From Sphingobacteriaceae bacterium (GTDB lineage Bacteria; Bacteroidota; Bacteroidia; Sphingobacteriales; Sphingobacteriaceae), in NCBI GenBank assembly GCA_947460275.1, contig CANHHZ010000054.1:1-10670 (forward strand): a DNA stretch of 10,670 nucleotides. The letters run 5' to 3'. The translations under genes were made by a program, and so were the position numbers. A model generated the notes under the pieces. That model saw nothing but the letters and a program-made list of their open reading frames with translations. It searched no databases and had not been told where the DNA came from. Of the stretch, positions 1 through 4,690 are shown piece after piece (positions within the stretch are counted from its first letter, which is position 1; each line of letters starts with the position of its first letter).

Positions 1-569
1 GTTTGTAAAACTTCTTTTTGCTTAATCAACTCTATCGCGTCGGTTTCAAATTCAAATAAACGAGCAATTGCTAAATTACACACATAATCTGCTTGATTTT
101 CTGCGCTATTTATTCTAACGCAAGCATCTGCAATTACACGTATGTTTTTAAAACTTCTCAATTCTCGAATCGCTTTTTCTAAATCCGCACACATTTCTAC
201 CAACAATTCAGCAAGTTTAATCATCGGATCGCCAATGCTTATGACGTTATAAAGTTCAATGTTTCCTGCTGAGGCATGTATATAATCTGCAATATCGTCG
301 ATGGCACTTGCCAAAGCGTGTATATCTTCCCTATCAAAAGGAGTAATAAAGTTTTTGCTCAATTCGATAAAAATGGTGTGAGTAATATCGTCACCAACAT
401 GTTCCAAGCGCTCTATCTCTCTAATTGCTTCTTTTCTTTTCTCTAAATCTGTAGTGGTAACTACTGTCAATAGGGTTTGTGCAATTTTTAATGCATTGCT
501 CCCTGCTTGTTCAAACAAAGGTTGAAATTTTTTATCTTTAGGTGTAAAGAAACTGAAAATACTATTCAT
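1..569 (-). CDS. DUF47 / PhoU-like phosphate transport accessory protein, 3' end outside window
   Basis: I translated the minus strand from the ATG at 567-569; it stays open for 189 codons to the left edge and starts MNSIFSFFTPKDKKFQPLFE. The sequence is all-helical in style and carries PhoU-type metal-site motifs, E-x-x-x-D-D-I-T-H near residues 55-63 and A-I-D-D-I-A-D-Y near 87-94, the pattern of the DUF47 (Pit accessory) family. Known members sit beside Pit-type inorganic phosphate transporters and are thought to modulate them in the cytoplasm. The family is usually about 210-220 residues, so only a short C-terminal part is missing. It lies 59 bases downstream of a PhoR-like kinase on the same strand and has its own candidate Pho-box promoter in that gap. 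I infer that a pit transporter gene follows just beyond the edge. Family call is firm; the phosphate role is inference from family and context. Confidence 0.9.
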   Translation of the reverse strand, partial: MNSIFSFFTPKDKKFQPLFEQAGSNALKIAQTLLTVVTTTDLEKRKEAIREIERLEHVGDDITHTIFIELSKNFITPFDREDIHALASAIDDIADYIHASAGNIELYNVISIGDPMIKLAELLVEMCADLEKAIRELRSFKNIRVIADACVRINSAENQADYVCNLAIARLFEFETDAIELIKQKEVLQ

Positions 570-590
570 GCTTTAGTTTATTATATAAGG

Positions 591-598
591 CAAAATTA
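591..598 (-). promoter_or_regulatory. Bacteroidota -7 promoter box for the DUF47 gene
   Basis: On the minus strand this reads TAATTTTG, a full match to the Bacteroidota -7 consensus TAnnTTTG. It ends 21 bases before the DUF47 ATG. No good -33 TTTG box is at the proper distance; instead the tandem repeat at 606-627 ends 7 bases upstream, the layout expected for an activator-dependent promoter. Confidence 0.55.
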
Positions 599-605
599 CG
601 ACCTC

Positions 606-627
606 AATGTTAATTTAATGTTAAGTT
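606..627 (-). promoter_or_regulatory. Candidate Pho box: two 11-bp tandem repeats
   Basis: On the plus strand the sequence is AATGTTAATTT at 606-616 and AATGTTAAGTT at 617-627, identical at 10 of 11 positions. On the minus strand this is TTAACA-N5-TTAACA, the form of PhoP/PhoB-type boxes (OmpR-family regulators bind direct repeats with about 11-bp spacing; the Bacillus PhoP consensus is TTAACA repeats). It sits directly after the kinase stop codon and before the DUF47 promoter box. Binding by a PhoB-like regulator is inferred. Confidence 0.55.
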
Positions 628-628
628 A

Positions 629-1654
629 TTAGTTTGTTTTTTGTAAGGTAAAAGCGAAAGTAGTGCCAATATTTGGTGTGCTACGCACAGAAATTGTTTG
701 TTGTTGGGCCTCTAAAATGTGCTTCACAATAGCCAAGCCCAAACCCGTGCCTCCCTCTTGTCTTGAACGGTGAGAGTCAATGCGATAAAATCGTTCGAAA
801 AGGCGGAGCAAATGTTTTTCTTCGATGCCTATTCCGTTGTCTGTTACCTCTATCAAAAACTGATCATGAAGTTCAAATATTTTTATGGCTGTAGCCCCAT
901 TTTCATTACCATATTTGATGGAATTTTGGATTAAATTCATCATCACTTGTCTGATTTTTTCCCTATCGGCATAAACTAGAGTTGGTGCGGTATATTTTTC
1001 TTTAAATGACAATGTTATTTTGTTTCGTACAGCCAGATCTTCTAAACTGTCCATTACTTCCTTTGCTAAAACTACAAAATCAAATTTTTCGAAATTGATG
1101 GGTATTTCTCCAGTTTCCAATTTAGCAATCGAATCTAAATCGTTAATTAAGTAACTCAGGCGCTCTACATTATTTTCGGCTTTCTTTATAAATTTTTTAG
1201 CCATTTCGGGATCGTCCGTCAAGCAATCTTGTACCGCAGAAATGTAGCCTTGCACAGCAAAAAGTGGGGTTTTAAACTCGTGCGAAACATTAGCTAAAAA
1301 TTCTCGCCTAAATTGTTCTTGCTTTTTTAACAATTCTATTTCTTGTTTTTTTGCGCCAGCCCATTCTTTTACTTCATTTTCAACATCATTGATAGGATCA
1401 GAGCTTTTGTACTCGCTCAAGGCTTCTTTTAAATCTTTACCTAATTTTAGGTTATGTATCAATTTATAAATAAGCTTAATTTTAGAATAGATATACTTTT
1501 CGAGTAAGTAATAAAAAACTACAAAGCTAGTTAAGAAAGAAATACCAAAAGAAATAAGCAAATAATACAAACTGCCTTGAAAATGAAAGTTTACAAAGCC
1601 GATAGAAAGACCTACTGCCAATGCAGTAATTAAAACGAGTACGCTAAGTTTCAT
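629..1654 (-). CDS. PhoR-like sensor histidine kinase
   Basis: A 341-residue membrane histidine kinase. Two transmembrane segments (about residues 4-23 and 30-52) are separated by only a few residues, so there is almost no periplasmic sensor; a charged linker (about 53-115) leads to the kinase core. The H-box is ANVSHEFKTP with phosphoacceptor H125, the N-box is MNLIQNSIKYG (239-249), G1 is DNGIGI (272-277), the F-box is ERFYRI (287-292) and G2 is GGTGLGLA (301-308). All catalytic motifs are intact, so it should autophosphorylate. The short double-transmembrane N-terminus is the PhoR style, and the following gene is a phosphate-transport accessory protein with a Pho-box promoter; together these favour phosphate sensing. 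Against certainty: no response regulator is adjacent on either side. The start at 1654 gives the first membrane segment directly and is the natural choice. Confidence 0.88.
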   Translation of the reverse strand: MKLSVLVLITALAVGLSIGFVNFHFQGSLYYLLISFGISFLTSFVVFYYLLEKYIYSKIKLIYKLIHNLKLGKDLKEALSEYKSSDPINDVENEVKEWAGAKKQEIELLKKQEQFRREFLANVSHEFKTPLFAVQGYISAVQDCLTDDPEMAKKFIKKAENNVERLSYLINDLDSIAKLETGEIPINFEKFDFVVLAKEVMDSLEDLAVRNKITLSFKEKYTAPTLVYADREKIRQVMMNLIQNSIKYGNENGATAIKIFELHDQFLIEVTDNGIGIEEKHLLRLFERFYRIDSHRSRQEGGTGLGLAIVKHILEAQQQTISVRSTPNIGTTFAFTLQKTN

Positions 1655-1880
1655 GAGGCTAATTTACGCTTATTAGATGAACTTAATGTTAAGTCAGCAA
1701 GGAATGTTGCTGAACTCTGCTTTTCTATAAAACATTTCAATCCCTTTTGGTTAAAAATTGACCTGCAACTGGGTGTTTTTATGTGGTGCTTTTCGCGGTC
1801 AAATTTTGTGGCTTTTTTGTGATATTCAGGGTAAGCGAATTTTCATGAATTTTTTGGCCCCTGCTTAAATATTTATTTTT
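1655..1880. other. 226-base intergenic region with two inverted repeats
   Basis: No convincing gene on either strand; all frames are broken by stops. Two inverted repeats are present: TCAGCAA (1694-1700) with TTGCTGA (1707-1713), a 7-bp stem with a 6-base loop, and AAAAATTGACC (1753-1763) with GGTCAAATTTT (1797-1807), 10 of 11 paired around a 33-base interior. The stretch 1730-1860 is more complex and GC-mixed than the AT-rich spacers elsewhere in the window. The kinase promoter must lie here unless it is read through from the HD gene. It may be an interspersed genomic repeat; this cannot be shown from one copy. Confidence 0.4.
1674..1695 (-). promoter_or_regulatory. Imperfect Pho-box-like site upstream of the kinase
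   Basis: The plus strand carries AATGTTAAGTC at 1685-1695, nearly the same unit as the repeats at 606-627. The neighbouring 11-mer at 1674-1684 matches that unit at only about 6 of 11 positions. It lies 19-41 bases before the kinase ATG. It could allow weak autoregulation by the same regulator, or be a chance half-site. Confidence 0.3.
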
Positions 1881-2528
1881 TTATAATTCACCTTCCCACT
1901 CCGCATAAAACTGGTTGAGGTAGCTGACCATAAATTCGTGTCTTTGTTGAGCCATTACTTTTCCTGCTGGGGTTTTCATCAAATCCTTGAGCAACAATAA
2001 TTTTTCGTAAAAATGATTGAGAGTTGGCGCTACGGTATTTTTGTACTCTTCCTTATTCATGTTTAAATTTGGCTTTATCTCAGGATCATAAAGCACCCTG
2101 TTTTTATAGCCTCCGTAGGTAAAAGCACGGGCAATACCTATGGCGCCAATAGCATCCAAACGATCGGCATCTTGCACTACATCAAGCTCCTTAGAGCTAA
2201 AAGTGACCGTCCCAAAACTTGCTTTGTACGACATATTTCGGATGATTTCTTGCACGTGCAAAATCAAATCATCAGCCAAAGCAAGACTTTTTAAAAATTC
2301 TCCAGCTTTCTGCGGACCAATTTCCTCGTCACCATCGTTAAATTTACTATCCGCAATATCGTGTAACAAAGCAGCAAGCGAAACCACTAGCGCATTGCCT
2401 TTCTCTGAAGTGTTTATCGTTTGTGCGGTTTTAAAAACGCGTTCTATATGAAACCAATCGTGCCCGGCTTCGGCATTGGCCAATGTTGCTTTAACAAAGC
2501 TGATGGTTTGACTGATAATTTGCTGCAT
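1881..2528 (-). CDS. HD-domain metal-dependent phosphohydrolase (YedJ/YpgQ type)
   Basis: A 215-residue cytoplasmic protein of the YedJ/YpgQ HD family. The ligand set is visible: G-H-D-W-F-H-I-x-R-V at 22-31 (H27), the H-D pair at 56-57 within ALLHDIADSKF, and Q-D-A-D-R-L-D-A-I-G at 119-128 (D120/D122). The conserved helix I-I-R-N-M-S-Y-K (95-102) is also typical. Full length for the family. Known relatives hydrolyse nucleotide phosphates (Bacillus YpgQ is reported as a nucleoside triphosphate pyrophosphohydrolase); the substrate here cannot be read from sequence. It lies 75 bases downstream of the XRE regulator on the same strand and could be co-transcribed. Oddly, its ATG lies in one arm of an 11-bp perfect inverted repeat (2520-2547), which could hide the start in mRNA or be a repressor site. 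No Shine-Dalgarno sequence is visible. Confidence 0.9.
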   Translation of the reverse strand: MQQIISQTISFVKATLANAEAGHDWFHIERVFKTAQTINTSEKGNALVVSLAALLHDIADSKFNDGDEEIGPQKAGEFLKSLALADDLILHVQEIIRNMSYKASFGTVTFSSKELDVVQDADRLDAIGAIGIARAFTYGGYKNRVLYDPEIKPNLNMNKEEYKNTVAPTLNHFYEKLLLLKDLMKTPAGKVMAQQRHEFMVSYLNQFYAEWEGEL

Positions 2529-2547
2529 AAAAATAATTATGCAGCAA
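2520..2547 (-). promoter_or_regulatory. Perfect 11-bp inverted repeat covering the HD gene start codon
   Basis: TTGCTGCATAA at 2537-2547 (minus-strand reading) pairs with TTATGCAGCAA at 2520-2530, around a 6-base loop. The HD gene's ATG (2526-2528) and its first CAG codon lie in the 3' arm. In mRNA this hairpin would sequester the start; in DNA it is a symmetric site suitable for a dimeric HTH protein. It lies between the XRE regulator and the HD gene. The repeat is seen directly; function is inference. Confidence 0.6.
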
Positions 2548-2603
2548 TTTATTACGAAATAAATTAAAGAAGGTTATTTGTTGAAAAATATATCGACAAT
2601 TAC

Positions 2604-2843
2604 TTACCTATTGGTATTCCGTCCTTGATTTAACAATTGCATTACATCTGTTTCCAGTATAGAAGAAATATGGAAAAGCCTATCGAGGGCAATTTTGCTG
2701 TACCCAAGTTCAATTTTACTATAAGCATTTTGTGAAATACCTAATTTTGCAGCCAAATAATCTTGCGTATAATTTTTGTTCACTCTAACTTTTCGAATGT
2801 TAGCGGCCACTGCATTCATTTCTTGTTTATATTTATCTTTCAT
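2604..2843 (-). CDS. Small XRE-family helix-turn-helix regulator
   Basis: A 79-residue protein consisting of little more than an HTH_3 (Cro/CI-type) domain. The domain spans about residues 12-70; the helix-turn-helix core is Y-T-Q-D-Y-L-A-A-K-L-G-I-S-Q-N-A-Y-S-K-I (25-44), followed by E-L-G and the A-L-D-R-L-F-H-I-S-S-I-L helix. A short lysine-rich N-terminal helix precedes it. No sensor, protease or toxin domain is attached. It follows the rRNA methyltransferase gene on the minus strand after 80 bases and precedes the HD gene by 75 bases. No toxin partner is visible, so an antitoxin role is not supported. Its target is unknown; the palindrome at the HD start is one candidate. Such stand-alone HTH proteins are common in Bacteroidota. 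Confidence 0.85.
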   Translation of the reverse strand: MKDKYKQEMNAVAANIRKVRVNKNYTQDYLAAKLGISQNAYSKIELGYSKIALDRLFHISSILETDVMQLLNQGRNTNR

Positions 2844-2889
2844 AGAATCGGGGGGATTGATTGTGACTCTATAAACAATATTAAATCAT

Positions 2890-2916
2890 AATCGTTTTAA
2901 AAATTAAAAAACGATT
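2890..2916 (-). terminator. Possible terminator after the rRNA methyltransferase gene
   Basis: AATCGTTTT (2890-2898) and AAAACGATT (2908-2916) form a 9-bp stem with a 9-base loop, 7 bases past the methyltransferase stop codon. The stem has only two G/C pairs and lacks a clean U-tract on the minus strand, so it is a weak terminator or a symmetric protein site near the XRE gene's promoter. Confidence 0.35.
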
Positions 2917-2922
2917 TGTGCT

Positions 2923-4113
2923 TTATGCTTGCGGTTGTGGACGATCGCCTTCTGGTCTACGTGTTCCATCATACAATTCGTATTCAAGCATCCTACAATC
3001 TAGTTTACCATTGTAAAATTCTATCTTCTTATCAGCCTTTAGGCCAATTTTTTTGGCCAAATCTGGGTTTCCTGTAAAGATATAACCAAAATAACCTTTG
3101 CATTTTTGCTTCATAAAATCGCCCATGCGCTTATAAGTTAATTCTAACTTGCTATGTACACCCAAGCGTTCGCCATATTCAGGATTAAAAACTACAACGC
3201 CCTTTGCTCCTTCGGGTACTTGAGTTTCTTCAAAATCGCACACCTCAAAAGTAATTAAAGTATCTACGCCAGCAGTTTTCGCATTTTTTCTACTTACGTC
3301 CACAGCATCTTCAGAAATATCGGTAGCAATAATTTGTAAATCCACATTTTTGATTACCTGGTCTTTTAATATTCTTCGCTCGGCAAAAAACACCTCTTCG
3401 TCGTACCCTAAAATATGCATAAAACCGTAATTCATTCTAAACAAGCCGGGTCTACGGTTGGTGGCTAAAAGTGCTGCTTCTATAGCTAATGTGCCAGATC
3501 CACACATGGGGTTTACAAATGGCGATTTCATGTCCCAATCGGCTGCCATTACCACGCTAGCCGCCAAAGCCTCTAACATGGGTGCTTTGCCCGGTATTTT
3601 TCGGTAGCCATGCTTGGCTAAAGTTTCGCCACTGGTATCTATAAAAACATCGGCATTATCGTCTTTCCAATACAAATGGATAACTGCCTTGTTCACATCC
3701 GAACCAGAGTTTGGACGAATATCTTTCTTTTCCCTAAAACGATCTACAATTGCATCTTTTACTTTTAAATTGGCGAAAAGCGGCGTGGTGATGGTTGGGT
3801 TATCTACATTAGAAGTTACCGAAAAATAGCCGGCAAAATCTATCAACTCTTCCCATTCCATGGCAACTAAGTTTTGATAAAGCTCGTCGGGTGTGTTGGC
3901 CTTAAAACTATTTATGCAGTATAAAATCTGGCTAGCGCATCGCAAGTTCAAATTCAATTTTATACACTCAGTAAGTGTAATATCTAATTCAACACCTGTT
4001 GAAAAGGCCCTTACAATTTGGTAGCCTAAAGCTTCAACTTCGGCCTGCAGATAAGGAGAAAGTCTTTTATTGCAGGTAACAATAACCTTGCTTTTGTTGT
4101 GGAAAACTTGCAT
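2923..4113 (-). CDS. THUMP-domain class I SAM-dependent RNA methyltransferase (RlmL type)
   Basis: A 396-residue enzyme of the RlmL/YpsC family, which methylates N2 of a guanine in 23S rRNA. An N-terminal ferredoxin-like/THUMP region (about 1-160) is followed by the linker R-K-I-P-G-K-A-P-M (171-179) and the UPF0020 methyltransferase domain. The SAM-binding motif is N-P-M-C-G-S-G-T (201-208), the acidic strand is A-T-D-I-S (263-267), and the catalytic motif is N-P-E-Y-G-E-R (310-316), where the usual form is NPPYGER. It has only the RlmL half; the RlmK half fused to it in E. coli is absent, as is normal outside gammaproteobacteria. The frame is open upstream to 4218, but that extension is hydrophobic, not family-like, and overlaps the divergent gene; I start at the second of two adjacent ATGs (4113; the other is at 4116). 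The C-terminal tail is Pro/Arg-rich. Confidence 0.88.
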   Translation of the reverse strand: MQVFHNKSKVIVTCNKRLSPYLQAEVEALGYQIVRAFSTGVELDITLTECIKLNLNLRCASQILYCINSFKANTPDELYQNLVAMEWEELIDFAGYFSVTSNVDNPTITTPLFANLKVKDAIVDRFREKKDIRPNSGSDVNKAVIHLYWKDDNADVFIDTSGETLAKHGYRKIPGKAPMLEALAASVVMAADWDMKSPFVNPMCGSGTLAIEAALLATNRRPGLFRMNYGFMHILGYDEEVFFAERRILKDQVIKNVDLQIIATDISEDAVDVSRKNAKTAGVDTLITFEVCDFEETQVPEGAKGVVVFNPEYGERLGVHSKLELTYKRMGDFMKQKCKGYFGYIFTGNPDLAKKIGLKADKKIEFYNGKLDCRMLEYELYDGTRRPEGDRPQPQA

Positions 4114-4150
4114 CATATTAATGGCGAAGTTATCAATAAAAATATAGAGA

Positions 4151-4181
4151 TTTGACTTGCAAGCATTAATTATTAGTATTG
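4151..4181 (+). promoter_or_regulatory. Candidate promoter for the DUF3127 gene
   Basis: TTTG at 4151-4154 and TAGTATTG at 4174-4181 are separated by 19 bases, matching the Bacteroidota TTTG-N19-21-TAnnTTTG layout except for one base in the -7 box. Transcription would begin at or next to the ATG at 4184, giving a leaderless message, which lowers confidence. Confidence 0.3.
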
Positions 4182-4183
4182 AT

Positions 4184-4552
4184 ATGGAAATAAAAGGAAA
4201 AGTGCACGAAATTGGCACACTACAACAAGTAAGTGAAACGTTTAAAAAACGTGATTTGATTATAGAATACGCAGAAAACCCTACTTATCCTGAATACATC
4301 AGGTTTGAGGCATTACAAGATAAAACCGCTTTATTTGACAGCCTAAAAGCTGGCGATGAAGTAGAAGTTTCTTTCAATTTACGCGGCCGCCCATGGACAA
4401 ATAAAGAGGGCGTAACTTCTTATTTTAACAGTTTAGTGGTTTGGCGTTTAACTACGTTAACAAACACAGCAGGTACAGCAGAAACTCCTCAGTATGCACC
4501 CCCAGTTGATTTAAATACGCCAGCAGGCGAGGAAGACGATCTTCCGTTTTAA
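4184..4552 (+). CDS. DUF3127 protein with SSB-like OB fold and acidic SSB-type tail
   Basis: A 122-residue protein beginning M-E-I-K-G-K-V-H-E-I-G, the DUF3127 family start. The frame could begin at a TTG at 4157, but those nine residues are not family-like. The body resembles single-stranded-DNA-binding proteins: a first strand (2-10), then L-K-A-G-D-E-V-E-V-S-F-N-L-R-G-R with W-T-N-K-E-G-V-T-S-Y-F-N and V-V-W-R-L, matching in order the SSB pattern LKKGDxVxVEGRLRxRSWxDKDGxxRY. After a Pro/Thr-rich linker (about 96-115) the protein ends EEDDLPF, very close to the SSB C-terminal tip (DDDIPF) that binds repair and replication partners. I infer ssDNA binding or partner recruitment; the family has no settled function that I know of. 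It is transcribed away from the methyltransferase and is followed by a strong terminator, so it is a single-gene unit. Confidence 0.87.
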   Translation: MEIKGKVHEIGTLQQVSETFKKRDLIIEYAENPTYPEYIRFEALQDKTALFDSLKAGDEVEVSFNLRGRPWTNKEGVTSYFNSLVVWRLTTLTNTAGTAETPQYAPPVDLNTPAGEEDDLPF

Positions 4553-4576
4553 TTTTTTTTTAAGCAAACAAACCTG

Positions 4577-4608
4577 AAAGCCGCTCTATATACCGAGCGG
4601 CTTTTTTT
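4577..4608 (+). terminator. Strong intrinsic terminator after the DUF3127 gene
   Basis: AAAGCCGCTC (4577-4586) pairs perfectly with GAGCGGCTTT (4595-4604) around an 8-base loop, followed by a run of seven T ending at 4608. The GC-rich stem and T-tract make this a classic rho-independent terminator, 24 bases after the stop codon. Confidence 0.92.
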
Positions 4609-4630
4609 ATGAGAAAAACGTAATTTAGGG

Positions 4631-4650
4631 TGTTAAAATTTGTTAAAACA
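4631..4650 (+). promoter_or_regulatory. Tandem 10-bp repeat, possible response-regulator operator
   Basis: TGTTAAAATT (4631-4640) is followed directly by TGTTAAAACA (4641-4650), identical at 8 of 10 positions. Head-to-tail repeats at one helical turn are what OmpR-family regulators bind. It lies 41-60 bases before the histidine kinase ATG, so autoregulation by the downstream response regulator is plausible. Confidence 0.4.
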
Positions 4651-4674
4651 AAATTAACTCGGCAATTACTTGCC

Positions 4675-4682
4675 TATTTTTG
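4675..4682 (+). promoter_or_regulatory. Bacteroidota -7 box for the kinase/regulator operon
   Basis: TATTTTTG matches TAnnTTTG fully, but it ends only 8 bases before the ATG at 4691 and no TTTG lies 19-21 bases upstream. The tandem repeat at 4631-4650 ends 24 bases before it. A very short leader is implied. Confidence 0.35.
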
Positions 4683-4690
4683 AATAAGAA

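Noticed and set aside
1734..1750. CRISPR-like TTTCAATCCC sequence
   Set aside because: Only one copy is present, with no spacing pattern and no cas genes; a single resemblance is not an array.
2140..2451. Plus-strand open frame of 103 codons
   Set aside because: Lies antisense inside the HD phosphohydrolase gene, is Ser/Lys-rich without any domain, and is a shadow of that gene.
2604..2843. XRE protein as an antitoxin of a toxin-antitoxin pair
   Set aside because: Neither neighbour resembles a toxin; the HD protein is a housekeeping-type phosphohydrolase and the other neighbour is an rRNA methyltransferase.
3614..3829. Plus-strand open frame of 71 codons
   Set aside because: Antisense shadow of the rRNA methyltransferase with no recognisable features.
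4114..4218. N-terminal extension of the methyltransferase to 4218
   Set aside because: The extra 35 residues are hydrophobic, unlike the family, and overlap the divergent DUF3127 coding region; the ATG pair at 4111-4116 fits the family start.
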